Assembly (NCBI GenBank): GCA_011772755.1
Contig: WVYX01000033.1
Span: forward strand, 27,092-60,118
Direction: 5' to 3'
From: Gemmatimonadales bacterium
GTDB lineage: Bacteria > Gemmatimonadota > Gemmatimonadetes > Gemmatimonadales > GWC2-71-9
Length of the DNA: 33,027 nucleotides
Shown here: positions 7,975 to 17,099 of the stretch, piece by piece
Numbering within the stretch: position 1 is the first letter of the stretch
Layout: each line of letters opens with the position of its first letter
Notes under the pieces: model-generated
What the model was told of the DNA's origin: nothing
Seen by the model: the letters and a program-made list of their open reading frames with translations, nothing else
Databases searched by the model: none
Translations under genes and position numbers: made by a program

Positions 7975-8044
7975 CGACGCAGCGTGCCGCTGGCCCCCTC
8001 CGCGAGCGTACCAACGCAAACTGGGATACGCTCCGCCAGTTCAT
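7946..8044 (-). CDS. Possible 32-residue ORF coupled to glycosyltransferase gene
   Basis: An ATG at 8044 overlaps the glycosyltransferase stop as ATGA and is preceded by GGAGG at good spacing. It opens a 32-codon frame beginning MNWRSVSQFALV and ending at TAG (7948-7946). The peptide is basic and has no recognised motif. The ribosome binding site and overlap are the only support, and chance is a real possibility. Confidence 0.2.
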   Translation of the reverse strand: MNWRSVSQFALVRSRRGPAARCVASGTVDTVR

Positions 8045-10041
8045 TGAGCCTCCGTGCCCCAAAGAACCGACATGCCTTGCTCGAAAGGAACCAGCACCCA
8101 GGTCCGCTCACCGATGGGCGGCAGCAGCACCAGCGCTACCCGGTCCGGGAATTGCTCCAGGAGTCGCACGTTGTGGTCGGGGCCAAGATCGCGGACCCAC
8201 ATCGGGCCGGCCGGTCGCAGGCCCGGCAGGTCGCCCTGCCAGACCAGAGCCGGAATCCCCAGCACACCGTAGCGGTCGGAAGCCGCCTGGCGGCGGCACT
8301 CACTCTCCCAGTCCCCGAGAGTGCCGTCCAGAGCGCGCTGCACCTGGCAGGGAGAATAGCGCCCCAGAATCGTCCGAACGCTGTCGAGCCGCAGGCCCCT
8401 GGCGGCGAGCCGAGCACCCAGCCGATCCTCCCAGCCTTCGTGCACGAAAACCAGAGAAGGGCGTGATGTCTCAGGCGGCTGGACTACCGGCTCGGCTGCC
8501 ACCCTCTCACCGAACCCCAGCAGGCGCCGTGGCCCCAGGTAGCCGAGCCCCAGGAGTAACGCGAGAACAAACAGTCCGGCGAGCGCTCGACGATGCCACA
8601 CCACCCTGTCCGGGCGGTGTGGTGAAGGTGCTGGCCGGACCAGGCCCACCCCGGCGACGGCCGCCAGCAAGCACCAAGCCGGTGCCGCTTCCCCCAACAT
8701 CCGGGGTCCCAACACCAGATCGTGGTGCCAATAGAACGCGTTTGCCAGCGCCGGCGCGAGTGCCCAAGCGGCCAGGACACGCTCCCCGCCGGTGAGCCGC
8801 GGCGCAACTATGAGAAACAGCCCCACGATGGCCACAGCCGGAAGGGGCGTACCCAGTAGGTCCCGTCCCAGCGCGAGCAGATCGGCCGAGGTGTAGCCCA
8901 GCGCTTCCATCGGGCCGTACAGGTTGCCCCACGGGTCCGGATGAAACCCCAAGCCATGCGCCGGGCCGGCGGCCGCGAGATAGCCGAACCGCGTGGGAGA
9001 CCCGAAGAAGTGGGCGTTGTAGAAGCCTAACGCGACCGCAAAGGGCAGCGCACCCACAACCATGGCAGCGAGACGGACGCCCACCCGTCGGCCCTGGCGG
9101 GCGCCCTGCTCCGGTACCCACAACCAGACTCCCAGCGTCACCGCTGCACCGATCACGACAGCGGAAAGCGGACGGGTGGCCAGCATGGCGCCGACTGCTG
9201 CCCCGGCTCCCATTGCCCAACCCCACCACCCCCTCCCATCCAGCGCGCGCAGCGCGCAATACGCCGCCGTAGCGGCCAAGGCAGCCGCCGTGGCGTGGTT
9301 CATCGACGCACCGGCCAGGGCGATGAGGAACGGGCTCACGGCGACCAGCAGCGCCCCAAGACGGGCCACGGCAGGCTTCTCCGGCAGCAAACGCTCTGCA
9401 GCCAGGCAGCTGAAGAACGCAGTCACCGCCATCAGGAGCGGGCCAACCGCCCAGACGGCGCCCACCAGGAAGCCGACCGCCAATATCGCCGCGTGGAGTG
9501 GAGGATACTGCGACACCCAACCCTGCGGCGTGTTGAGCATGAACTGCATGTTCCAGAACTCGGGCTGCGCCAGGGGCGGGCCGGCCAGCTCACCCGCCGC
9601 CAGGTAGCGGGCATGGAGCAGCTGAATCTGGGTGTCGTGGAGCAGCGGCTCTCCGTGGAGCACCTGCAGTCCAAACCACAGCGTCAGGAGTCCCGAAACA
9701 ACAGCCAGCCCCGCGGCGAACGCGACCGACGGGGACACCGCGAGAAGCTCGCCGATGCGGCCCAGGCGGCGCACCGCCCGGCCGCCGAACACGAAAGCCA
9801 GCAGAATGGCCGCGAGAATCAGTAGCGCCGACCCCTGCCATAGGGTCACATAGTAGCGGTCGGCGGCCCGCACGGTCTGCCAGGCCGGGAAACCGCCCGC
9901 TGGCCCCGAGAGCAGTCGGTAGACGGGCAGCATGGCGAGCAGCACCAGCAGCCCGCCCACCGCTCGGCGGGCCAGGAGGGGAAGGCGGGAACCGGGCTCC
10001 CGCTTCCGGGATCGATCCACGGAGGGCGGCGCAGGACTCAT
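8041..10041 (-). CDS. GT-C type integral membrane glycosyltransferase
   Basis: The protein has 666 residues. About a dozen hydrophobic segments span residues 24-500, followed by a soluble C-terminal region of about 165 residues. The layout matches polyprenyl-phosphate-dependent GT-C glycosyltransferases (ArnT/PMT-like). The first extracytoplasmic loop carries an acidic motif (LLHDTQIQ, near residue 134), and a later loop has SQYPPLH (near 175), a pattern frequent in this superfamily. Such enzymes transfer a sugar from a lipid carrier to a lipid or protein outside the cytoplasm. The classical DE/ED pair after the first helix is reduced to a single aspartate, so the exact activity is uncertain. 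The ATG at 10041 has only a weak ribosome binding site. It leads the minus-strand genes of the left part but is separated from the next gene by 195 bases. Confidence 0.75.
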   Translation of the reverse strand: MSPAPPSVDRSRKREPGSRLPLLARRAVGGLLVLLAMLPVYRLLSGPAGGFPAWQTVRAADRYYVTLWQGSALLILAAILLAFVFGGRAVRRLGRIGELLAVSPSVAFAAGLAVVSGLLTLWFGLQVLHGEPLLHDTQIQLLHARYLAAGELAGPPLAQPEFWNMQFMLNTPQGWVSQYPPLHAAILAVGFLVGAVWAVGPLLMAVTAFFSCLAAERLLPEKPAVARLGALLVAVSPFLIALAGASMNHATAAALAATAAYCALRALDGRGWWGWAMGAGAAVGAMLATRPLSAVVIGAAVTLGVWLWVPEQGARQGRRVGVRLAAMVVGALPFAVALGFYNAHFFGSPTRFGYLAAAGPAHGLGFHPDPWGNLYGPMEALGYTSADLLALGRDLLGTPLPAVAIVGLFLIVAPRLTGGERVLAAWALAPALANAFYWHHDLVLGPRMLGEAAPAWCLLAAVAGVGLVRPAPSPHRPDRVVWHRRALAGLFVLALLLGLGYLGPRRLLGFGERVAAEPVVQPPETSRPSLVFVHEGWEDRLGARLAARGLRLDSVRTILGRYSPCQVQRALDGTLGDWESECRRQAASDRYGVLGIPALVWQGDLPGLRPAGPMWVRDLGPDHNVRLLEQFPDRVALVLLPPIGERTWVLVPFEQGMSVLWGTEAQ

Positions 10042-10055
10042 TCAGAGCTAGAGAT

Positions 10056-10093
10056 TCGAACGGCCGTGACGGGACTCAGTATGTCGAACGGCC
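10056..10093. repeat. Direct repeat upstream of glycosyltransferase
   Basis: TCGAACGGCC occurs at 10056-10065 and again at 10084-10093, a 28-base period, just upstream of the glycosyltransferase ATG. Two same-facing sites near a start codon could be regulator-binding half-sites. No promoter boxes stand out around them. Confidence 0.3.
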
Positions 10094-10132
10094 TCCGGTC
10101 ACCCTGAGACAATGCTCACGAACTGGAAAGAC

Positions 10133-10167
10133 GAAAGGCCACCACAGTCAAGATGCGGTGGCCTTTC
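10133..10167 (-). terminator. Terminator after the susC-susD operon
   Basis: GAAAGGCCACC (10133-10143) and GGTGGCCTTTC (10157-10167) form a perfect 11-base-pair stem with a 13-base loop, 46 bases after the susD stop. Read on the minus strand it is followed by a T-rich tail (GTCTTTCC). This is the clearest intrinsic terminator in the window. On the plus strand it has a weaker tail. Confidence 0.7.
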
Positions 10168-10213
10168 TCTGTCGAACCAACCCTGGCGCGCTGGTGGCGG
10201 CAGGGATACCGGC

Positions 10214-11971
10214 CTAGCGGTACCGCCTCAGTTCGCCCAGACCATAATGGGTCTCGCCTCTGATGAACTCCAGCTTCTCAGCCGTCGTTCTCAGGCCGTT
10301 GAAGCGGTACACCAGCCGTGCCGGAACGCCGCTGCCTGCGGCCGCTGCTGCTCCAAACGCCGGTGCAGCTGAACCACCAGGGCACGGCTCCGTCGGCAGT
10401 CCTCCGCACGCCACAAGGGCGCTACCCTCTTTGTTTTCCCCACCGTAGGTGTACGCCTTCTTCTGGAGAATCTCCAGCTCCGAGCCCGGTAGCGGGAAGT
10501 GGACCAGCGTGCCAGTCACCAGGCCGAAGTGGTGGCTGGGACCCGTGGGTTGCAGACCGCCCCAACCCCTCCGGTTGAACATGGGGCAGCCGCCGCAGAC
10601 GTTGAAGTTCTCGATCTGCATCTCGTAGAAGATCTTCTCTAGGAGGTCTGCGTCGCCATCGGTTGCCTGTGGCAGCTGACCCCGGTTCACCCGGGTGTTG
10701 TTGACCAGCGCCGCCGCCCCGGCCTGTCCCAGCCGCGCCAGGCCTTCCGCCTTGAGCAGATCCATCTCCTCCGTCGTCATGATGACGAACGGGTCGATGT
10801 CACCGCTCTCGGGGAAGTTCCGGTAGCGGTGATGGCCGTAGAACGACCAGTGGTACGTCCCCCGGGCCTCCGGGTGGTTTGGCTGTCCCCAGTGACCGAA
10901 ATCGAGACCCTCCGACACGAACTCCGTATGCGGTGGGGGACCGGGGGTGACCCGCCGGTCCGGGATATCCAAGTCAAACGGCAGACGCTGGGCCACGGGG
11001 GTGGCCAGCCAGTTGTCGTATCCCAGGCCGGCGCCAGCTTCGAGGTAGCCGATCGTCTTGTAGTCCGCCCGTCCCCAGGTGCGGCCGACCTGGGCCCCGC
11101 CCCACTTGATCCAGTCATCCCACGGGTCGCTGTTCTGGCCGACAATCTCGATGTCGGCGGTGATGCCGTTATCGACGTGGCTGATGATGGTTTGCCATAT
11201 AGTCGGATCGGCCCGTTCCGCCGGCGTGCGGGCCACCTGCGCCATGAACCGCGCGGCATACGAGTGGGCCAGCCGGGCGATATCGGAGGCCGTGAACGCG
11301 TTGCCGTTGATCCAGCTGACGGGCAGCGACCAGCTCCCCTGTTGCGCCAGCGTGATCGCATCATTGAGATACCCGAGCGCCGCGGCCATAACGTCTGGGT
11401 ACGGCTTCAGATACAGCACCTCGGTCTCGAGCTCCACCGTCTCGTCAAAGATGAAACCCGAGTCGAACTGCAAGGCTATCCAGCCATGGGCCAAGCCCTG
11501 CACAAACTTGGCATACGCCTTGGCCCGGTCGAAGTCGATCTGCTCCGCCAGCGTGGGATCTGCGTCGAACGCCCTCAGCCCGTCGTACATGGCCGAGAGG
11601 GCTCGATAGGGCCGCCTCCAGCCTCGGGAGTCGCTGACGTACCGATAGTTATACGACGAGGAGTTGTTCCATGCCACGCGGGGCTCGGAGGACAGGTCCT
11701 TGATGGCCATGTTGCCCCAGGACATGCTCAGCTCATCCCCGGCGGTCGACAACCCCAGCCCCGTCGGGCCTTGGGTGGCCTCAAGCCAGGTCCCGAACCC
11801 GCTGGAGATCAGGGCCTCGATGTCCCCCGGGGTGCCCAGGGCGCGCTCCGTGTCCGGGGCGTTCTCGTTGATGACATCGAGGTCGTCCAGCTCGTCGAAG
11901 GCCTCGCACGCGATAACGGCCAGTGGCACGAGCAACGCCACGGCTGCGGCTCTCACCCATTTCCACCTCAT
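10214..11971 (-). CDS. RagB/SusD family outer-membrane lipoprotein
   Basis: The protein has 585 residues. It starts with a lipoprotein signal (ending AVIAC, Cys22) and has the SusD/RagB layout of a helical TPR-like scaffold: RPYRALSAMYDGL, FDRAKAYAKFVQGLAHGWIAL, DIARLAHSYAARFMAQ and, near the end, the ALVNNTRVNRGQLP helix. SusD proteins sit on the outer surface as the lid of the SusC transporter and bind the nutrient. The substrate cannot be told from sequence. A CGGC motif (near residue 460) sits where related proteins have a charged EGRR-type segment and could form a disulfide. The ATG at 11971 has a GGAGGG ribosome binding site. It follows susC after 116 bases and ends before a strong terminator. 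Neighbouring CRTAC1 lipoproteins may be functional partners. Confidence 0.9.
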   Translation of the reverse strand: MRWKWVRAAAVALLVPLAVIACEAFDELDDLDVINENAPDTERALGTPGDIEALISSGFGTWLEATQGPTGLGLSTAGDELSMSWGNMAIKDLSSEPRVAWNNSSSYNYRYVSDSRGWRRPYRALSAMYDGLRAFDADPTLAEQIDFDRAKAYAKFVQGLAHGWIALQFDSGFIFDETVELETEVLYLKPYPDVMAAALGYLNDAITLAQQGSWSLPVSWINGNAFTASDIARLAHSYAARFMAQVARTPAERADPTIWQTIISHVDNGITADIEIVGQNSDPWDDWIKWGGAQVGRTWGRADYKTIGYLEAGAGLGYDNWLATPVAQRLPFDLDIPDRRVTPGPPPHTEFVSEGLDFGHWGQPNHPEARGTYHWSFYGHHRYRNFPESGDIDPFVIMTTEEMDLLKAEGLARLGQAGAAALVNNTRVNRGQLPQATDGDADLLEKIFYEMQIENFNVCGGCPMFNRRGWGGLQPTGPSHHFGLVTGTLVHFPLPGSELEILQKKAYTYGGENKEGSALVACGGLPTEPCPGGSAAPAFGAAAAAGSGVPARLVYRFNGLRTTAEKLEFIRGETHYGLGELRRYR

Positions 11972-12017
11972 AGAGCCATCCCTCCTCTCATGATCATGTT
12001 CTTGTCTTCAGTCGGCT

Positions 12018-12059
12018 CATCTGCCCCCGTCCCCGGCACAGGCGGGGACGGGGCAGATG
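12018..12059 (-). other. Intergenic hairpin between susC and susD
   Basis: The arms CATCTGCCCCCGTCCCC (12018-12034) and GGGGACGGGGCAGATG (12044-12059) pair over 16 base pairs with one bulged C and a 9-base loop. On the minus strand no T-run follows, and the susD ribosome binding site lies about 40 bases further on. It is more likely an mRNA-stability or partial-attenuation element than a full terminator. Confidence 0.6.
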
Positions 12060-12087
12060 GAAAGCCAGTATCACCCAGCGATCGGGA

Positions 12088-15000
12088 TCAGAACTCGATC
12101 TCGATAGAGCCGGTCCAGGTCCGGTAGTTCGGATAACCGAAGTCGTCATACCGGAGGTAGGCGGCAGACCCACCCAGCCCCGATACCTCCGGATCGTATC
12201 CGCTGTAGTCAGTCCAGGTCATCAGGTTCCGGCCAATCACGGCGAGGGACACCCGCTTGATGAATCCCCCGAAAAAGCCTTCCAGCTGGGCGCGGCTGAA
12301 CGTGTACCGCAACGCCAGCTCGCGGAACTTCACGAACGAGCCGTCCTCGACGAAGTGACTGTTGTCGCTGTTCACGTCGTAGAGGATCTCGCCGTACAGG
12401 ATCGACTTGTAACCACTGGGATCCGTCCCGTCCCCTGAGGCGAGCGCGCCGTCCTGGGTGACCTGATCATACTCCCAGCAGGTCTTGTCGCGACAACCCC
12501 ACTGCCGCGTGTTGTTGTAGATGTCGCCGCCGATCTGGGCGTCGAACAGCGTATACACGGAGAAGCCCTTCCAACGGAACGTCTGCGACACGCCCAAGTT
12601 GAAGTCAGGGATCGAACTCCCAACCTTCTGGAAGCGGCTCGTGTCGGTGGCGACCACGCCACCCGGCAACGTGTCCACCCGGATAGTGTAGCCCTTGATG
12701 GGGATTCCCCAGGCGTAGCTCACGCTATCGATGGTGACCGTGCCCCCATAGTAGTGCTTCTCGATGCCGTCGCGCCACGTGTTGTCGACGCCCACGGGAA
12801 CGAGGTAACCGTCGTCGTTGATATCGAACGCGCCGCCCTGCGACACGAGGCACTCATCACCGGAGTAGAAACCCCTCTCCAAAGTCAGGCCGTCACCGAA
12901 CAAGACATCGCTGCACTGTGTGGCCCACCGCGAGCCGTAGAGTGTGCCGACGTCGTCACCCTTGCGCGCGTAGAAACTAGCGCTGATGAAGAAGGGCGGC
13001 GCGCCGAGGCTGTCGATGATCCCCCGGGTCCGGTCCCACACGATGTTGAGGTTCCAGTTCACATCCCGCTTCTGGATGAGGGCCGCCTGGAGGGTAGCCT
13101 CCCAGGTGTTGGTCCTCACCGTACCAGAATTCTGCCACTGGCGGCTGAAGCCGGCGTAGCCGGGCAGCGGCACCTGCAAGATCTGGTCCTCGATGGTCGA
13201 GCGGGCGTGGCTCACGGTCAGCGAGAAACGGCCGAGGGCGATGAGGTCCACCCCGAACTCGGTCTCGGTGGCCTTTTCAGGCCTGAGCAGCTTGTTGCCG
13301 AGGTTGCCCTTGGTCACGCCCCCCGAGCCCACGGAGTAGGTCTCGTACTGCGCCGAGAACCTGGGACGCCCGCCGGCGGTGCCGCGCGACACGCGCAGCT
13401 TGAACTCATCGAGGAACCCGAACGGCCACCAGGGCTCCTGCGCCACCCGCCACGCGCCACCGACCCGGTAGTACCAGTGCCAGCGGTCATCAGGCCCGAA
13501 CAGGGAACTCCCGTCACGCCGGATCAGGGCATCCACGACGTAGCGGTCGTTGAGATCCATCTGTTCGGTGAAGAAGTACCCCAGGGCGCGAACCTCGGAA
13601 GTGCTCCCGTACACGCGCTGCAGATCGGGATCCGAGTTGTCCAGGTCCCTCACGTTGTCCACGTACAGCCGGGTCGCACGCGCCGTGGTATTCTCGTCCT
13701 TGTCCCGCTCCAGCAGCACGTGCGCCTTGGTGCTCGTATTGAGCAACCCGATGCGCTTGGTGTACGCCGCCGTGACAGAGGCATTCAGGGCCTGGCTGTA
13801 GTTGTTGCGCTTTCTCAGCCGACCATCCCGGAGGGAACTGGGATCAAAGGTCCGGTAGTCCTTGAACCAGAACTCAGTCGAATTCCGGTCCGACCGGTCG
13901 AAGCTGAAGTTGCCCGAAATATCGAACTCCTCGGTCGGGCGCCACCTGAGTCCGATGCTGGCCAACAACCGGCCGCGCGTATTCGTCACGTCCTGGTTGG
14001 CCACCAGGTACATCGGGTTCTCCTCGAGAACCTCGAGATTCGGGATGATCAGGTAGTCGTTGCTGTCCCGCGCCGAGCCCACCCCCGCGTCGATTCTTTC
14101 CTGAGCCGCCGGATACCGCTTCAACAGGTCCACGTCGCCCTCGATGCGGGGCAGCGTGAAGAACGGGTTGGGGTTGTCACCAAAGGGCTCGTCGGCCGTC
14201 GACTGGGAGAACATGATGCTGGCACTGAAGTCGAGGCGGCGGGCGATCCGGTGATCGACATTCACCCGGCCACCGCGACGCAGGTAGCCATCGAGCGCGT
14301 CCACAATGCCGCTTTCCTTGTTCTCGTGGAACGACGCCATGAAGTTGGTGTTCCCAGTCCGGTGCGAAATGTTGATCGAGTTGGTGTAGTAGGTGCCCGG
14401 GTCGAAGAAGCGATCCATGTGATCGAACAGCTGGCCCGGGTACGGGTTGTCAGACACGGCGTACCGGCCCTGCGTGAACGACTCCGGACCGGCCCAAGCC
14501 GTGCTGTCGTAGATCCAGTCTACCGCGCGGCGCTCCCGAGGCCCGATGATGGCCACCGTGTTGTCCTGATAAACCGTGATCGAACCGTCGGGGTTGAAGG
14601 TGGTGTCAACCACGGTGAGCACGGTGTCCCCATCCGGACCGAGTAGTCCGGCCTCGGCGAGCCAGTTCGTCCCGTCGGTCTTGTAGAAGTGCGTCCGGGT
14701 CATCCGGAAGTCTTCCTGCAAGAAGTTCCGCCCGAACTCGCTCCGGAAGGTGATCCGCGTGTCGCCCTCCGGGACGTCCCTCCCGCGGCGCGTCGTGATC
14801 TGCACCACGCCGTTGGCGGCCCGTGATCCGAAGAGCGCCGCAGCGGCCGCGCCCTTCACGACCTCGATGGTCTCGACATCCAACGCGTCGATGTCCACCA
14901 TGGAGGCGCCGAGAATGACGCCGTCCACCACGTAGAGCGGCTCATTCGAGCGTCCCGCCGTGCTGATGCTCGTCACCCCCCGCAGGAGGACAGACACGCC

Positions 15001-15525
15001 GGATCCCGGCAACCCGCTGCCACGAACCACCCGGGCACCGGCCACCTTGCCGCGGAGAGCCTCCTCAGGGTTCGAGGCGGGGACGGGGATGTCCTCGGCC
15101 TTCACCTGGTCCACCGTGAAGGGCAACTTGATGGCCTGCGTCGCTTCCGCGACGCCGGTCACCACCACGCCTTCGATTCTGAGGATGCTGCGGGCAAGGG
15201 TGAAGTTGACGGTGGTCGGCAGACCTGCCGCCACCCGCTGGTTGGTGATCGTCACCTGCTGGTAACCGATGACGTTCACCCGGACCTCGTAGGTCCCGAC
15301 CGGCACGTTGGCGATGGCGTAGTAGCCATTCTCATTCGACGTGCCGGCTAGTTGAGTCCCGATCACGGTCACTCTCGCGCCCGCGACCGGGTCGCCAGTG
15401 CTGGCGTCTCGCACCGTCCCTTCGATGCGGCCGGCCTGCGCGAACGCAGTCCCAACCCCGAAGAGGAGCGCGAGCGCAGCCAGGGCAAAGCCCCGGCCGC
15501 GACGGTTCAACAACGTACGAGGCAT
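12088..15525 (-). CDS. SusC/RagA family TonB-linked outer-membrane protein
   Basis: The protein has 1145 residues. In order: signal peptide (1-29, ending TAFAQ), a carboxypeptidase-like regulatory domain (about 32-112, GRIEGTVRDASTGDPVAGA), a TonB-box-like stretch (EGVVVTG), the plug domain (about 125-255) with YVVDGVIL and the SusC signature ETIEVVKGAAAAALFGSRAANG, then a 22-strand barrel ending in SIEIEF, the aromatic C terminus expected for outer-membrane insertion. It imports a nutrient with energy from TonB-ExbBD, together with SusD. Two cysteine pairs in extracellular-type loops (WGCRDKTCW and a CSDVLF...ECLV region) may form disulfides. The ATG at 15525 has AGGAGGG about 8 bases upstream. 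susD follows 116 bases downstream in the same operon; the substrate is unknown. Confidence 0.95.
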   Translation of the reverse strand: MPRTLLNRRGRGFALAALALLFGVGTAFAQAGRIEGTVRDASTGDPVAGARVTVIGTQLAGTSNENGYYAIANVPVGTYEVRVNVIGYQQVTITNQRVAAGLPTTVNFTLARSILRIEGVVVTGVAEATQAIKLPFTVDQVKAEDIPVPASNPEEALRGKVAGARVVRGSGLPGSGVSVLLRGVTSISTAGRSNEPLYVVDGVILGASMVDIDALDVETIEVVKGAAAAALFGSRAANGVVQITTRRGRDVPEGDTRITFRSEFGRNFLQEDFRMTRTHFYKTDGTNWLAEAGLLGPDGDTVLTVVDTTFNPDGSITVYQDNTVAIIGPRERRAVDWIYDSTAWAGPESFTQGRYAVSDNPYPGQLFDHMDRFFDPGTYYTNSINISHRTGNTNFMASFHENKESGIVDALDGYLRRGGRVNVDHRIARRLDFSASIMFSQSTADEPFGDNPNPFFTLPRIEGDVDLLKRYPAAQERIDAGVGSARDSNDYLIIPNLEVLEENPMYLVANQDVTNTRGRLLASIGLRWRPTEEFDISGNFSFDRSDRNSTEFWFKDYRTFDPSSLRDGRLRKRNNYSQALNASVTAAYTKRIGLLNTSTKAHVLLERDKDENTTARATRLYVDNVRDLDNSDPDLQRVYGSTSEVRALGYFFTEQMDLNDRYVVDALIRRDGSSLFGPDDRWHWYYRVGGAWRVAQEPWWPFGFLDEFKLRVSRGTAGGRPRFSAQYETYSVGSGGVTKGNLGNKLLRPEKATETEFGVDLIALGRFSLTVSHARSTIEDQILQVPLPGYAGFSRQWQNSGTVRTNTWEATLQAALIQKRDVNWNLNIVWDRTRGIIDSLGAPPFFISASFYARKGDDVGTLYGSRWATQCSDVLFGDGLTLERGFYSGDECLVSQGGAFDINDDGYLVPVGVDNTWRDGIEKHYYGGTVTIDSVSYAWGIPIKGYTIRVDTLPGGVVATDTSRFQKVGSSIPDFNLGVSQTFRWKGFSVYTLFDAQIGGDIYNNTRQWGCRDKTCWEYDQVTQDGALASGDGTDPSGYKSILYGEILYDVNSDNSHFVEDGSFVKFRELALRYTFSRAQLEGFFGGFIKRVSLAVIGRNLMTWTDYSGYDPEVSGLGGSAAYLRYDDFGYPNYRTWTGSIEIEF

Positions 15526-16091
15526 ACAACCCTCCTTCTGGGGATTAATGCTCCCAGTTCATAGCCAGCGACATTTCAAATGCGCCATCGCTCGGTTGCA
15601 CTTCGAGGTAGGACTCCGATAACACGAAATCCCGCTCACCACACGCCTCACGGAGAACGTGCGGTGCCGGCTATGTCCGAACTGTACGCTGCCATCAACT
15701 ACTGACTCAGAGGGGGCCGTTACAGAGGGGAGGGCCCACCACTCTGAGGTATGGGCAAGTGCAACCGACGCGCCAAACTAACTCTCGCTAATCTGCCGGT
15801 CAATCCTGATTCGTCAACCCCCAACTGAGCCCCAAATCCGACCTCCAAACGCGACCCAGTGGCTATGGGAATGGCTCATAGCCATTCAACCGGCGAGGGC
15901 CGAAAGAAGCCCGAAAACCCTACCCGCTCAGCCGACCGTGACGCCTTGGCAAGGCTGCCCACAGGCGCCGACGCTCCACCGGGTGAGCCGCGGGGTTATA
16001 CTACCACCTGCACTCACGGCTCATTGCGCTTCATCAGCCCACTCCAAGTGGCAGCGGTCAGCGAGCGTACCGACTTGAGACAACCGGCGAC
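15526..16091. promoter_or_regulatory. Divergent intergenic region between susC and CRTAC1 genes
   Basis: These 566 bases must hold the promoters for leftward susC and probably for the rightward lipoprotein run. I find no convincing gene. A TTGACG on the minus strand (about 15813-15818) and a TATACT on the plus strand (15997-16002) are single boxes without good partners. The interlocked dyads GGCTATG/CATAGCC (15861-15883) and ATGGCTCATAGCCAT (15871-15885) are the best operator candidate. Confidence 0.4.
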
Positions 16092-17099
16092 GTGCCGTCC
16101 CGCCATCCCCCGAACAGTGTGAAGCAGCTAGCTACCCGATTGGCGGCGGCTGGCCTCCTCGTCGCCTCGTGGGCCTGCAGCAGCGTCCCCCCTTCCTGGC
16201 ATGAGGAGGGAGCATACCGCTGGCGCGAGCTCTCGGTGCCGCGTCGCGGAAGGCCCGGGTTCACCCAGCTTCCCAGCTCCCGCACAGGTATTCACTTCGC
16301 CAACGCCATCAGCGAACAACGCAGGCTGCAACATCCGAACTCTCTAATCGGCTCGGGGCTGGCACTGGGGGACGCTGACGGCGACGGGCTGGTCGATGTT
16401 TATCTCAATCGGCTGGACGGTCCGAACGCGCTCTACCGCAACCTGGGAGACTGGCGGTTCGAAGACATCGCGAACCAGGCAGGAGTTGCCGCGCCCGACC
16501 GGGCCGCCACGGGGGCAGTGTTTGCAGACGTGGACGGCGATGGGGATCTCGACCTCCTGGTCACGGCCCTCGGGGGCCCGAACGCCCTGTTCCTGAACGA
16601 CGGGTCCGGCGTGTTCACGGAGCACACGGTGGCAGCGGAGCTCGAGTCCCATCACGGCAGCACCACGATCACACTGGCCGACGTCGACGGTGACCGGGAT
16701 CTCGACCTGTATGTTGCCAACTACAAGGCAGCGAATGCGGAAGATCTGTTCCGGCCCCAGGAACGGAGCTTCGACCGGGTCGTCCGGCAGGTGGGAGACC
16801 GTTGGGAAGTCGTAGCCAGATTCCGCGAGCACTACCGGGTACGCATCCTCCCCGAGTTGGACATCGTGGTCCGCAGTGAGCGAGCAGAGCCCGATATGTT
16901 CTACCTGAACGACGGAACCGGCCGTTTCGAGCAGATCTCCTTCACGTCGGGCCGGTTTCTCGATGAGGGCGGGAACCCCCTCACGTGGGAACCCGACTAC
17001 TTCACCCTGACTGCCCGCGATTCTACGACGTTGACGGCGACAGGGACCCCGATCTCTACGTGTGCAGCGACTTTGAGGATCCGGATTACTTCTGGATAA
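16092..17099 (+). CDS. CRTAC1-type FG-GAP lipoprotein, 5' part of frameshifted gene
   Basis: This is the first part of a broken gene that continues in another frame from about 17021. It starts at GTG 16092 or, better, at GTG 16119, which gives a compact signal peptide (MKQLATRLAAAGLLVASWAC). FG-GAP/VCBS repeats follow, each with a calcium-binding-type Dx[DN]xDGxxD loop: DADGDGLVD, DVDGDGDLD, DVDGDRDLD. The frame agrees with the intact paralogue at 22181-25936 up to LTAR, near 17018, after which the remaining residues are out-of-frame sequence. Proteins of this type fold as beta-propellers outside the cytoplasm and probably bind surface or extracellular ligands. No clear ribosome binding site is seen at either start. 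It is the first gene of the plus-strand run. Confidence 0.75.
   Translation: MPSRHPPNSVKQLATRLAAAGLLVASWACSSVPPSWHEEGAYRWRELSVPRRGRPGFTQLPSSRTGIHFANAISEQRRLQHPNSLIGSGLALGDADGDGLVDVYLNRLDGPNALYRNLGDWRFEDIANQAGVAAPDRAATGAVFADVDGDGDLDLLVTALGGPNALFLNDGSGVFTEHTVAAELESHHGSTTITLADVDGDRDLDLYVANYKAANAEDLFRPQERSFDRVVRQVGDRWEVVARFREHYRVRILPELDIVVRSERAEPDMFYLNDGTGRFEQISFTSGRFLDEGGNPLTWEPDYFTLTARDSTTLTATGTPISTCAATLRIRITSG

Noticed and set aside
10829-12127. 432-codon plus-strand ORF opposite susD
   Set aside because: It is a shadow of the SusD frame with no signal, domain or ribosome binding site.
12754-14646. Long plus-strand ORF (630 codons) opposite susC
   Set aside because: It is antisense to a clearly conserved SusC protein. 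High GC and codon bias create long open shadow frames; the product is low-complexity and rich in V, R, P and E without domains.
15859-16122. 87-codon ORF in the divergent intergenic region
   Set aside because: No ribosome binding site, no recognisable motif, and it runs into the start of the CRTAC1 gene in another frame.
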